From Byssothecium circinans (lineage: Eukaryota; Ascomycota; Dothideomycetes; Pleosporales; Massarinaceae): a stretch of 52,903 nucleotides of DNA. The notes under the pieces are model-generated. The model had not been told where the DNA came from. It did not search any database and saw only the letters and a program-made list of their open reading frames with translations. The position numbers and the translations under genes were made by a program. This document shows, piece by piece, positions 11,116-22,531 of the stretch (within the stretch, counting starts at the first letter, position 1; the number at the start of each line of letters is the position of its first letter). The stretch spans positions 265,754 to 318,656 of the forward strand of contig ML977008.1 in the NCBI GenBank assembly GCA_010015675.1, given 5' to 3'.

Positions 11116-12163
11116 ATGTCTGCAGCCGCACAGTCACCACCTTGCGTCCTCCGTCCCAGCGCCGCAGGCACTCCTCATTCCTCTACTCCCCAATCTCCAC
11201 CCATCCGACATCAAAAACTGTCTCCTTCCTCAACAACGTCTTCAGCCATCGTCCCTGATAACGAAAAGCACCGTAGAGCCTTCAAATATGAAGGTTATCA
11301 AGCATTCAGCGTCTGGATGGCTACAGAAGATGACTTCTTCCTCTTCCGTCGATTCGACAGCCTCAACGCGCAAACAATCCTATGGATGCAGGACAGAATC
11401 TCCCGAATCGAAGAAGACCTTCAAACCATACACAAACAGATCGAGAACACCCCGGACGAGTCCACACTAGGAAACGACAGCTTCAGGTTGGATGAAGTCG
11501 ACGTGAGAGGCGACACCAGCTAATGGGCGAGCTCTCGCATCTATTGCACCACTACAGTGAATCCACCCAAACCGCCATTTCCTCCTACTCTTCTAAGACC
11601 GTGTAGACTGACACAGTTGAGTAGACCAGTACATCGACGCTTTCTCCAAACTACGCGCTCGCCCCCTCGCCGAACCCCGTAAAATCAATAACGTCAAGAA
11701 ATGGCTCAAGCGCAAGACCATCGCCTCAGAAGAAACAGCTTTCATCGAACACACCCACGACCTCATAACGATAAACCACCGCGTCCTCTCCCCTTTAAAC
11801 CGCTTCCTCGAATCCTTCACCCGCCTCCACGCCTCGCGCCTCTTCCGCACGCGCCCCCCGCCTACCCTCCCCCTCCACCGCTCGCCCGCTTCCTCCCACG
11901 CAACCATCTATTCCTCCAACGCGCGCTTCGAAATCTTCAGCAAAGCGACCATTGTGGTCAGCGGACTGGTCATGTTGCCGGCGCCCATGTGGTGGCTCGA
12001 GTATGTGAGTGGTAGCGAGGCGAGGTTGAAGATTATTACGGGGTTTGTGGTTGTGTTTATTGGGGTCATGAGCTTGGCGGTTGTGGGGAGGCCGTTTGAG
12101 GTTGTGGCTGCGACGGCGGCGTATGCGGCGGTTTTGATGGTGTTTATGCAGATTGATACGTAG
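11116..12163 (+). CDS. DUF6594 family membrane protein
   Basis: Exon 1 (11116-11502) and exon 2 (11630-12163) give 306 aa when a 127-bp intron (GTGAGA donor, CTGAC branch site, CCAG acceptor) is removed. The N-terminus is Ser/Pro-rich. Then comes the family signature: a GYQAFSVW segment, DDFFLFRRFDSLN, and an amphipathic LWMQDRISRIEEDLQ helix. The C-terminus has three hydrophobic helices (around VVSGLVMLPAPMWWL, IITGFVVVFIGVMSLAVV and AATAAYAAVLMVFM), which is the usual DUF6594 layout. Intron boundaries are uncertain: the retained stretch could encode part of the region between the two helices, and alternative splicing at 11557/11620-11624 also gives open frames. Function of the family is unknown. 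Confidence 0.75.
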
Positions 12164-14806
12164 GGGGATGGGGTGGGGATGGAGATGGAGAGGGGGCTGG
12201 GGCTGGGGCTGGGGGTTTGGGACGGGGAAGAGGAGGGAATAGTGGGGAAGGGAAGGGAATGGTAAGGGTGTAGTGTGTGTCGCGAGTCTGTAGTTGGGGG
12301 ACGCATAGCAGATGCCTCCAGGCTTTAGCTTCGCGATTTTCTCCTTTCGTGTTTGAGGTTTGCGTGTGGTGATGTTGATAAATGTAACTATGCTTTACTA
12401 GATGTGCTGCTCGTGTTGCCTTAAATGGCCACATGAAGTTGCGTTGAGCGGGATTGTACAACGGGTCCTTCAGTCGTTATCAACTGTTTTGGCTATTCGT
12501 GATGTTTCGGTAAGACTTCAACTTACTAGCGCATTACAGTTCAAAGGAGAGGCTGCTGCTAGCATTTCTTTGGTATTGATACTTTTTCTAGAGGTACGCG
12601 TACGTTATTTTAAGAAGCGAGTACAATACATTTAAGCCACTTTAACACAGTATGCGACATCTGGAGGGTCCGACGTTAACCAATTCACGTGACCAAAGCA
12701 CTGCCTTAGAGAACTCATCCGAGTTCTTCAACTCGCGATGGCCGCAACTCCGTTAGGAGGTTAACACAAAAACATTATCTGCACCCATACGCAACCATCG
12801 ACGTCAAAAATCCGCCCTAATCATACTGCTTCTGTTGAACCACTCAATTTCTAGTGAAGGCTGCTTGCTTTTAATGCGCGGCACTGAATATTCCACTGCA
12901 CTCGAGTATAAACGCAGATATTTACCTGCTTCAATAGGACTGAGCAATACTGTTCATAAACCAAGATGGAGTATTAGTGGAAAGTCTAATCTCACCTCCG
13001 ATCGTACCTAGGTGCACCGAGTTTCACGACCAAGACTGAAACTCCGTTATAGCACCTACGCTTTTATTGGGATTTTACGGAGCTAAATCGCTCTAAATGC
13101 CCTGCGGTATTCATTCCGTTCCTTAGGAGGTCGATAGCAATATTTCAATGGTTGGGATCCTAACGCTAAGCTCCCGTACTTAGTCACTGTGCACAAAGGG
13201 GGCCAAAACCTTACCGTTAATGATGAATTACAAACATACTCGGCCGTCCGGCCAGCAAAGATTACCGAATTCCCAACAACGTTGGTTAGATTACCAAGCT
13301 CGATCGAGCTCACTTTATAAGCATGTGGTGGGGCCTGGGGGTACAACAATAAGCTCGTGTTGGTGGACATTAAGGCGGGCAATATTCCGCCTCTACACCC
13401 TGGTCGCATATGCATCCCTACCTTATGTGGTAAAGTCCGAATACACCTAGTTACGCGACGGTCCGCGCCGAGAACACATGTAAACTGCACGGGAATTTAT
13501 ACCCGGCTGTGGCGTTTATTGAAAATGGAAGTGCCGAAGGAAGGCTTCAGATATCTGACTTGGGAAGTTGTACACCGCAACTTCGACAAATATAGCTTCT
13601 GGAGGACGTCGTGAGCAAAAGCATCATGGAACTCCGGACACATGCGTACGGAGTCGAGCATCTTATAGTTAGAGAAACAGCATGCGGGGCATGTGACCTT
13701 CGTATTGGTTGATCTTAGGCCCTGCGTCACTTTGGCGAAGTGTTGGTGTGCGGGCCGTTCCTACGCCCAGCCGGACACGCCATTGATTCCTCCCTATCGC
13801 CGCGCGGGAGTCGGTTATGAGAATACAGGGGGTAGCCGGCATATAAAAGACGCTATTATAGAGGTCGTGCGAGTGAATGCATTTCTCGGGCATGAACGTT
13901 TTATTAGTGGTGTTGTGTCCTGCAGAGGGTGCATGCTCGCAACAAGGCAGTGTACCATGGTAATTGATGCAAACGTTGGAAGGCCCTGGCTCTTCACGTA
14001 CCGCGGTGGTAGCGCACTTTGGCTAATCGAATACTGAGCGCCCCAACAACAAACGGTGAGTAGTTCCATATAGGAAGATTAATCTGCCGATATGTACCTT
14101 CGCGCGGATATGGAGAGCGATGGCTTATATTAGCGTGCAAAGCTGTTGCACGTGTGGCGTTTAACAGATGCGTGGACAAAATTCGATGTATGATTCTCCG
14201 AGAAGTACAGTGGTAAATGAAAAATTAACGGACGCTCGTAATATGCTTAATCAAGGCTCTAATTCGTGTTAATGGCCACAGGATACAGTTTCGCTTCAGA
14301 GCAGACAAGAACCGTAGTCATTATAGGTTGTTAGAGCAATTGGCACACCAAAGATCATGCGCTTTGTTATATGTGTTGGGGCCAGGCCCTGCAGACCGTG
14401 CCTTCTGCTGCTTGGGGTTAGCTATACGCCGCAGAACGGCTGTCAAAGCTCCGAGCCTGAAACAAGGAGATTTATTCATGATGTTGGATGGCATTCTTCG
14501 AGAAGCATAAAAGGCTTAGGATGACGTTATCGTAAGCAGAGTGGGAGTATGATGCTAGTTTGTCTTGCTGCCTTCTTATCTTACTTTCGCTCAAAACATG
14601 GGTAAGCACAAGATAGGGGATCTCGGACGGGACGCTTTGACACTGCCTGGGGAATTTTGCCCCACTCTATGTAAACTACGTTGGGAGACCACTATTGAGC
14701 TTTTACATAAGATTGAACATCTCAACAAATTGTGTGGTCAGGATTCAACCTTACGGTAGCCTAATCGACGCTGGCACATTGATAGCCACTTGAAGGTAAA
14801 GGACTG
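12164..14806. other. 2.6-kb stretch without a supportable gene
   Basis: Reading frames on both strands are short, lack codon bias and show no motif I can place. The stretch borders the metabolite cluster on its left. It may be decayed DNA or an extended regulatory/telomere-distal spacer. Confidence 0.45.
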
Positions 14807-16161
14807 ATGAATATGGGACCCAGCCGGGAGGCCTGCGATCGTTGTCATGGTAAGTAACTATGGTCAAGGAATGGTTCAAGCACCTATCTAACTTCACCTC
14901 CCAAAGCCATGAAGACGAGATGTGTTCGGGCGGAAGGCTCTCAAGAATGCCAACGGTGTCTCCGTTTAGGCGGCGCTTGCAGGTACAGTCCACCCGGACG
15001 AACTGGAAGACCATTAGGCGGAAGGAAGAGGTAGAAGAGTGGTGTGCAAGAGCCGTTACAGCATACAGGTATATTGACGAACTTAATCAAAATAGAGCAA
15101 TAGCAGGAGCTAACAAATCCATAGAAGATCTTGCGGCTGCTTTAAACAACACGCCAGCCGTCAGCGATTTCGGCAGTGTCGACGCATTCATTGAAGGCTG
15201 CAGCATGACAACCTTGAGAGATATGGACTTCTCTGCCTTCGAAATCGAACACGTTTCAAATGCCAGCACAGATAGTATTTTACCGGCATCATTCTTGCAT
15301 ATGGACGACATGTTCAACTTCCCTACCGAGCCTACCCCATCTTAGCTACCCCTATACCAAACACCGCCTGCATCCACGCGTCAAGCCTCACCACATGGAA
15401 CACAAAGGAGCTACTTAGATCCCTTACGGAGGCTACTCGACGTTTAAGTCCGACTGGCGATGTTGGTCAGGTCACTCGCGAGTGGTCTCCGAGCACCGAA
15501 AGATATCGAGGAGATATACCGGGCAAGCGAGTTCTTCGTCAGCGCTCTTAGCGAACCCAATGGTCAGTCAGATCATAGCACTTTGAATGAAGCTCGCGAT
15601 CGCGAAAGTGTGGGTTTGTTTGGACATCTCGCTGCAACCAATTACTTCAACCTCATTCATGCCTTTGAGATACTGGTCAACACACTTCGGCAAGAGCTTG
15701 CCGATCTAGAGCCGTCAATGCAGGGACAATCTTCATCAAGTTCCCTGGGACTTCATAGCAGGCCTGTATCAAGAGAAGACACTGTAGTACGTATATCCCA
15801 CCAATGATACCCATCTCGATGGACTGCCGTGTTTCGGACCGGTGATTTTATGGCTTACGGTACATTACACTTGCTAACTATAGTATTTTACTAGCCCGGA
15901 ATTAGCGTTGGCGCTTTCTAGCTTACACATTTGCCGCGTAGAGCATTCGCTGAGATCAACTTGCATCTTATCGCGCAGACATTCGAGCACGTTAAGCACT
16001 CTATGCAACAATATGCATCACGCATGATCACGAACCAGAATCCAGAACTAGTTGGGGACGGTTCAGGCACTATAACAGACTTGGTGGAGACTGCGTTGTG
16101 TGAGCTGAGGACGCGTGAAGAGAAATTGCTGGCACATTTGCGGATAAGACCTCTTGAGTAG
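14807..16161 (+). pseudogene. Zn2Cys6 (AflR-type) cluster regulator, apparently broken
   Basis: Exon 1 (14807-14849) and exon 2 from 14907 join across a 57-bp intron (GTAAGT, TCTAACT branch site) to make a complete binuclear zinc cluster: C-x2-C-x6-C then C-x2-C-x6-C, followed by a SPPGRTGRPLG linker as in AflR-type pathway regulators. Downstream coding character continues to 16161 in pieces: a Leu/Asp-rich region to 15345, then 15460-15807, then 15931-16161 with amphipathic helices typical of the AflR C-terminus. The pieces are not one frame. A frame change is needed near 15030 (or a very short 38-bp intron), an in-frame TAG lies at 15343-15345, and further frame changes are needed near 15430 and 15930. 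An intron with a TGCTAAC branch site near 15880 is plausible. It converges on the FAD monooxygenase 51 bp away. Confidence 0.7.
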
Positions 16162-16212
16162 AACTATAATACATTGGCTTGTCTGCATACTCTATCTCTG
16201 TATCCGCCGTCA

Positions 16213-18092
16213 TTATGTGCAAAACGAAGCGAAGAAATCTACTATCTCGTCCCGCTCTTCCAGGCCAGCGGCGAACGCGAAGACCCCGTCCGGCCTTACG
16301 ACTACAATCCCGCCCATTTCTGGGTGTACACCATACCTGCTATGCGCAACCGACTCTAGGTCAAAATACAAGCTTCCTACTGCATCACCGTCGAACACTG
16401 TCCACGCACTGCTCGCAGTCCCAACAATGACGGTAGAGATGTCCCAGATCCGAGCCCCATCCGCCAGCAAACTACTAGTTCCGCTAATCTTATCGAGTAG
16501 GTTCGCAACCTTCTTCCTCGTCAAGAGAGGATGACCAGCGAATACCAAGACGCTCCATAAACCTTTGCCACCTCCACTCAAGATACTGTGGAGACGAATT
16601 GGGACCGAGGGTCCAGGTGCATGAACCAGCGCATCAGGACTACGAGATCCAGGAACCACGGAGGCAGCAGTGGGGTCTTTACTTATCACAGTCTGATCAT
16701 AGCTGATCGCTAAACCGGTCGTGGAGCCAATGTTAGTCTGCGCAATGCTCTGCAAAGCCTCAACGGCACTCAGTCCAAGCGCTTTGAACTCAGCCGCTAT
16801 ATCTCCGGACACGGCAGCTGCGACGCGAGTATCGATGTTTATCAGCTTCTGAGCAACTGAGCGTCGCTCCATATCGTATGTAGAGAGCACCGACGGTTTG
16901 TACCATCCCTTCAATGTGCCGGCGAGCTTCTATGCGAGGTTCACTGCGTCGTGCGTACCGGTGTTCATGCCCTGTGCAAAGCCTGAGGAGTGTGTGTGTC
17001 CGGAGTCTCCAGCGAGGAGGATAAATGTGTCTTTCTGGAACGTAGCAGCGACCTTCTGCTTAATCCTATCGCCGATTAGTGTTACTCACTGAACGCCTTC
17101 CCGTCACTTACGTATAATACGTCCACCAGTCCACTCTCTCAAACTCTAACTCAAAAGGATGAATCGCATCAACAGCTTCCTGTATTGCCTGTTCCTGCAT
17201 AGGACCGTCTGGGTACTTCGCCTGCAGAGCAGCATTTAGAGCGAACCCTATCCTGTGTGCATCGCCGTCGAGTTTGACCCAAAGAACGCTTCCGTGGGTC
17301 TGTGTATATATGGATGCGAATGAGAGGTCGGGCTCGGGCATGTTGGTATTTATGCGTCCGTCAATACGTATCCATTTATATGTTGTGTCGCTTCCTTCCA
17401 TAGGTATCCCGGCTAATTCGCGGACTGTCGAACTTCCACCGTCGGCGCCGACGAGGTATTTGCTATAAAGATATGTTAGCACAACCATCGCCTAACTACG
17501 ATATGTTTTCGGCGTACTACCGCACAGTGCGTTCACCATGCTCATAATGAACAATCGTGGCAGTGACATTATACCCATCCCTAACCTCGGTATCAATCTC
17601 ATACTTCACCAACCGCCATCCGTAATACACATCCTTCCCGAATTCGCGCTTGTATTTTGACGCAAATATACCCTCTGAGCGCTTCTGCCGAATATTCAAA
17701 ACGTAGCTGTGGAAACTCGTTTCCATCGCAGGGAACACGGATTGAAAGGTTTTCCGAACCACTTTCCTCCCGTTCTCGTATTCTGCGTACGAGCGGCCGT
17801 AGAATCCGGCTTGGAACATCTCTGGCGTGACATCGAGTTGGTCGAGCAGTTCCAAGGTGCGGGGATAGAGGGTACAGGCACGGCCGAAGGTTTCCTGGAC
17901 ATTGCGTTCTCGTTTTTCTGCGGGATTCAAAGTTAGTGACCGTGGGCCGCCGGGGGAGATTGGGAAATATTAATGCTGTTAAATACCGATGGTTAGAGTG
18001 TCGATATTTTGCTGGGCCAGCCCTAGAGCTGTCAAGAGACCCACTGGTCCAGCGCCGCACACGAGAACGTCAGTGGCATTTGCGGGTGCCAT
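16213..18092 (-). pseudogene. FAD-dependent phenol-hydroxylase-type monooxygenase, one nonsense codon
   Basis: Four exons (18092-17987, 17917-17521, 17462-17112, 17065-16213) with introns of 69, 58 and 46 bp give 569 codons in consistent phase. The N-terminal dinucleotide fold VLVCGAGPVGLLTALGLA, the GADGGSSTVRELAG (DG) motif and the AGDSGHTHSSGFAQGMNTG (GD) motif place it with phenol 2-monooxygenase-like flavoproteins. A C-terminal thioredoxin-like domain ends the protein. A single TAG at 16930-16932 interrupts the helix after the GD motif (NLA-stop-KLAG), where the family has Trp, so a TGG-to-TAG change is likely. Translation would stop before the C-terminal about 240 codons. In the cluster it would hydroxylate an aromatic or polyketide intermediate. 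Confidence 0.85.
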
Positions 18093-18361
18093 GGTCGCAA
18101 CAGTAAGTTCACCCATACCGTAAGGTAGATCGAATTTACAGTAAGTAGAGTTTGGTTGAGGATCGGCGGGTTTTACTAGTTGGCGACTTTGCTGCCGTAC
18201 CAGTGCCGATCTCACTCGTACCGTGTCAGTGCAATTCTTCAGGCCCCGCTCTGGCTCAGCCGGCGAGACTTTGGTAGACGCTATGCTACCTATAGTGACA
18301 GGTCACGATTTGGCATCTGTGACATTGACTTGCGAGCTGTAAATTATAGAGATCATTGCAT
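18093..18361. promoter_or_regulatory. Upstream region of the monooxygenase
   Basis: This 269-bp spacer between the P450 stop and the monooxygenase start contains CGG-type triplets (for example ATCGGCGG near 18160) of the kind Zn2Cys6 regulators bind, but not the CCTCCGA heptamer seen in two other cluster promoters. Confidence 0.35.
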
Positions 18362-20066
18362 CTATAAATCTATCTTCTTCAATCTAACAAAACACTTCTT
18401 GGGTTTCGCATTCAATACATCCACAACCTCGCTATCAACCAACTCCCCCGGCAGCGCCTCGAACTCAAAGTTCCACACTAACAACGTCGTCGCCAACTTT
18501 AGTTGAAGACGTGCAAGCCGCATACCCCAGCACTCGCGAACCCCAGCACCGAAAGACAAGAACGGCCCTGCTTTTTGATCAAAGATGATATTCCCCCTCT
18601 CATCCGTACGAAGCCAGCGCTCAGCATGGAACTCATGAGGCGGGTACCCGCCACTGACCCAATCCGACGGTATGTCACTGCTATGCTTTTGAGACGTCTC
18701 GCTGCGAGCAGATTCCGGGATCGGAAATGCGGGCTCGTCAAGGGAAGCACCGAAGAGCGGGAAAAAGAGGGGAGTGCCTTTTGGTATTATAGTTCCCAGA
18801 ACGTTCATATCGGTCAAAGTCTGCTTGATGATGAATGGGGATGGCGTATCGCATCGCAAGACTTCGTAAATGAACGCGTCTAGGAAAGGGACCTGGCCTC
18901 TGGTGATTTCTTGCTGATTCGGATTGCGTCGTTCAGAAAACGCTGCAGAATATGTCTCGCGTAAAGTAGATCGGAGCTGAGATTGCGTTTCCTGATGTCC
19001 ACTCAGCTGCTTTACGAGGAATGATAGGACGCTGTGCGTTGTATCTTGCCCGCCTAAGCAGTATCCGAATAACAGATCGTTGAACAGCGGGGTGTTGAGC
19101 ATCGGTGCTCGTCCCGCTTTCTCTGCAGCAGAGAGCTCGCGAGATACCATGTAGTCGACTGCGGCATGTAACCTGGGCTCTTTTTCGTCTGTCTGGCTCA
19201 ACCGTACTCTTGCGCGGTCAATGTGCTCCTGCAGTATAGTCTTTCTCAGCTCCTGGGCCCTACGGTTCTTGGGTCGCATATTTGTGAGCAACCAATAAAG
19301 CTTCTAGGAAGGGGAAGCGGGAGCTTGTCCGAGGGCAGCACCAAGGACTAAGATACTTTGCAATAACCCCTGCGGTTGGGTTTCGGGAAACAACTGCACT
19401 GAGTTGATGTCTGTTGGAGGGTTGATGCTCCCGATTGTTCGCAGTCTTTCCATATTCTGCACTGTGCTGCTCTCGGCATCTTCGATCCCCAATGCAGCGG
19501 CGAAGATGACGTCGGCAGTGAAGTGGTTGAGATCTTCGAGGGCTTCGAACGGGCGACCCTCTGCTAGCCTCGCTTTCAAACTCCACAGTTCGATCAGGTG
19601 AAGAACTTTGTCGTAAGAAGCAGGAGCCGAAACCTATCATGAATCAACAAAAACTCCCCCTAGCCATTCCACGATGTCTTACACTGTACAGAAAACTCGG
19701 TGTCATAAGATCTTTCTGGACCGCCTTCGCTTCCACGAATCTCGGATCCCGCGTATCCATAGCAATGAAATGATGTGGTAATGCGCCTTGCCACATATCA
19801 TTGTTCATCCATCCCCGATCAAGCTCCTTGCTCCTCCGAACGAGCAAATCTTGCGCTTCGCGGAAGTCCCACACCACGACACATGGTTTACTGAAGGGCA
19901 TGAAGAATTGTATAACTGGCCTGTCATGTCTCCGTGCTAAGTCGTACCAGAACTGGCGCACGCGCCTTCCCGACTTCTTGATGGCGAGGAGATGAGGCGC
20001 ATCGCCTAGGCGTCTTCGTGATGATTCGACATTGTAAGGGATCCCGGGAATGGGCTTTGGTAATGC
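18362..20066 (-). pseudogene. Cytochrome P450, 5'-truncated and with a nonsense codon
   Basis: Recognisable P450 sequence begins near 20066 with the Pro-rich hinge (LPKPIPGIPYN) and runs to 19683, then across a 49-bp intron to 19633-18362. Present are the I-helix GGQDTT, the K-helix ExxR (YEVLR) and the heme loop FGAGVRECWG matching FxxGxRxCxG. Missing are the start codon and N-terminal membrane anchor: upstream of the hinge the DNA is N-acetyltransferase sequence in another frame, so a deletion appears to have joined the two genes. An in-frame TAG at 19304-19306 is a second lesion, before the P450 core helices. In the intact ancestor it would have been an ER-bound oxygenase tailoring the cluster product. 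Confidence 0.85.
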
Positions 20067-20774
20067 GCGACGGTGAAGAATTCCATCCATTTGTCCTTGG
20101 TCTCGGGGCCGCGGATTTGAAGACGCCACCATGGGTGCGTGGAGGAGGGAAAGGAGGGGCTTGGGGGGAGCGGGGCGTAGATCATGCGGCGTTGGCGCGG
20201 GAAGATGTCGATTGTGGGTTTGTCGTGGATGAGGGGGACGGGGTAGGGGGAGCCCGAGGGACCGTGGCTGGTGTCGACTATGTATTGCAAGGAGCCGATT
20301 GTTACTATGGTGTTGAGATGGACCCTTGGGTATGTATGTGTTAGTCTTGTGCGATGCGGTTTGGAAGAAGTGAAGCCTTACCACGGCCCGTAGGATACTT
20401 TGGATCTGTCGGCTTTGGGATCTGCTAGTAGCCCTGCTGCGGCATTGATTCGGCTTCCTGTGCAGTATGCGACGAAGTTGAAGTGCTTCAGTAGCTTGAT
20501 GAAGAGCATGTGGATTTGGTCGCATACGCCTCCTCGCCCTCGCTTGACGACATGGTCGTATACTGAGTCTGTGTCTGATGGTAGGGAATGGTGGGAGGAA
20601 TAGAGGAGGTCTAGGTTCTTGAATGGTACTGCGGCTAGATGGCGGTGTTGGAGTTTTGTGATGGCTTCGAGAGCGGGGGGAACTATCCGGGCCTTCGCGT
20701 AAGAGTGCGCGCACGTCTTCGGGGAGCGCGATGGGATCGAGATAAGCGTTGACTTGCTCTTTGGTGAGAGACAT
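20067..20774 (-). pseudogene. Arylamine N-acetyltransferase, frameshifted and 3'-truncated
   Basis: Start ATG at 20774 opens MSLTKEQVNAYLDPIALP. After a run of six G (20676-20681 on plus) the frame moves by one base; past it the sequence continues as FKNLDLLY and RGRGGVCDQIHMLF, the latter holding the NAT nucleophilic Cys. A 57-bp intron (20325-20381) then leads to VHLNTIVTIG and YIVDTSHGPSGSPYPVP, positions expected for the catalytic His and Asp. Exon 1 is 393 nt, one more than the splice phase allows, consistent with a one-base insertion in the homopolymer. The C-terminal third is absent: similarity ends around 20067 and P450 sequence follows. NATs transfer acyl-CoA groups to arylamines such as p-aminobenzoate. 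Confidence 0.8.
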
Positions 20775-21170
20775 GCTGAAAATGTGGAGTATCTTTCAGG
20801 GTGTTGTGAAGAGCAATGGAGACGGTGAAGTTGAGTTAGTGATACATCAACTGGTTTGAATCTACACGTTCAAAACCTAGGCTCCATGAAACTGACAACT
20901 AGGTTAAAAATTGTCCAGGTATGTGCAGCTCATTCGGCGCACCGCCTTAGGGTCGCTGCTGGACGGCCGTGTTTCAGCTGCTGCATCTACCTCCGACGCG
21001 GTGTTGAAAACCCACTGACGACTAATGACGCTGACCCAAGCTCTTTTTTGGGTATTCATATCTGTGCGGTCGAAGGCAACGAGCATTTGGCCCCACCGGG
21101 AATTCAATACCCTATTATTGATAGCACGATCTTCTTCGGCGTCCAATTTTTTGAGTAAACCGTTTGCATC
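20775..21170. promoter_or_regulatory. Bidirectional promoter between N-acetyltransferase and prenyltransferase
   Basis: The 396-bp divergent spacer contains CCTCCGA at 20990-20996, the same heptamer that occurs three times in the PKS / p-aminobenzoate synthase promoter. It is a candidate binding site for the cluster's Zn2Cys6 regulator. Confidence 0.45.
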
Positions 21171-22531
21171 ATGGCCGCCGTAGTAGAGACTAGTGTCCTT
21201 CCACCATTGAATGGAGCCCTAGAGGTTCCGAAGCCCATAGAAGTGTAGGTGCAAGATAGTTCTCTATTTTGGGCTCGTTTAACCGTGCATTAGCGAACAA
21301 GATATAATTGTTTCCGACGAAGACATCGCCTTTTGGTCCAACTACTGCCTCCCCGCATTCTCTGCCCTCCTTGTAAGCACCGGCTCCTACACACCTGAAC
21401 AACAAAACTCTTATATTACCTTCTTCAAAGACTACATCATCCCACACATCGGCCCCAAGCCCACAGCTGGTGCAGATTACTTGCTTGCCCATACTGGGTC
21501 AATCCTCGAAACAAGCATCAACTTCAGCGATGCCCGGTTACCTATTATCCGCTTTATCTTCCAGCCTCTGCTCATTGGAGGCATTCCCAAAGCAATCGGC
21601 GCGGATATGACGTGGTACCGTTAATTCGCTGATGTTTTTGTTGCGTTGACAGAGGAGAAGAAGGTTCTCAAGCAGAAGCTACCTCCTTAATTGGCGCAGA
21701 TTCTAGACTGTCTTCTCGGGTTTGATCTGCACCTAGACAAGAGGTCAATGAAAGCATACTTTGCTCCCATGTACAAGCATCTTTTGACCGGAGAAAATAC
21801 CGACCAGACTATCTTTGCGCTTCTGAAAGGCTTGCAGCCCCTGGGCGAAGGCTTTGTACCGGCTCTTAAAAAGCTAGAGGAGTTTAGGGCCGCAGAGCCG
21901 CAGCGCAACATTGACGTGGTGGGTATTGACTGCATCAAGCCCGAAGACGGAGCCCGCGTTAAGCTATATACGCGCCTCTTCCCCAACTTGAACGCTTTCG
22001 CAACCGTGGAGCACCATCTCACGCTTGGCGGGCGAGTTACTGATGAAACGACGTTGAAGGGCGTTGAGTTGCTCCGCGGTATTTGGCACTTGCTGCTCGA
22101 TGAGCCTGAGGGGTTCACACAGGGCACGACGCACAAGCAAGAGACAGATGCCGGGAGTCCGCACTCTGGTATCATGATTAGTTGGGAGCTGCAGCCGTTT
22201 AAAGAGTCGCCAAGTCCGAAGTTGTATGTGCCGTTGTGGAAGTTTTCCAATAGCAATAAGTCGATTGCGGAGCGATACGAGAAGATCCTTGATCACTTCG
22301 GGTAGTCTTGGGGCGAGAGTGGAAAGTATAGGGCGGCTATCAAGCAAGCGTTGTAAGTCATCCCTTCGGTTGTCCAACGTAAGACCTGCTAACTGACTGG
22401 GATGCAGCGGCGATGATGGTGTGTCGGATGGTACACCGATCGTGCATACTTATTGCTCGTTCAACCTGTCCAAGAAGAAGGGAAAGTATATGACGTCGTA
22501 CACATCGGCGATCTTGGCTATTAGCTCTTGA
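21171..22531 (+). pseudogene. DMATS-type aromatic prenyltransferase, three nonsense codons
   Basis: Three exons (21171-21244, 21294-22352, 22408-22531) with 49- and 55-bp introns give 419 codons, the normal length for the dimethylallyltryptophan-synthase (ABBA prenyltransferase) family. Features: EDIAFWSNYCLPAFSALL followed by GSYTPEQQ near the N-terminus, the basic/Tyr strand VKLYTRLFP, KLYVPLWKF, and the C-terminal PIVHTYCSFNLSKKKGKYMT. In-frame stops lie at 21622-21624 (TAA), 21688-21690 (TAA) and 22303-22305 (TAG); the first two replace positions that read naturally as Gln. The enzyme would attach a prenyl group to an aromatic acceptor in the cytosol. Indole, tyrosine or an aminobenzoate-type acceptor cannot be told apart here. 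Confidence 0.85.

Noticed and set aside
13083..14037. Overlapping frames of 74-135 codons on both strands
   Set aside because: Translations look random, with scattered Cys/Arg/Ser and no conserved pattern.
19644..20774. A single 376-codon protein on minus
   Set aside because: It is an artefact: N-acetyltransferase start, then an out-of-frame stretch after the homopolymer shift, then genuine P450 sequence.
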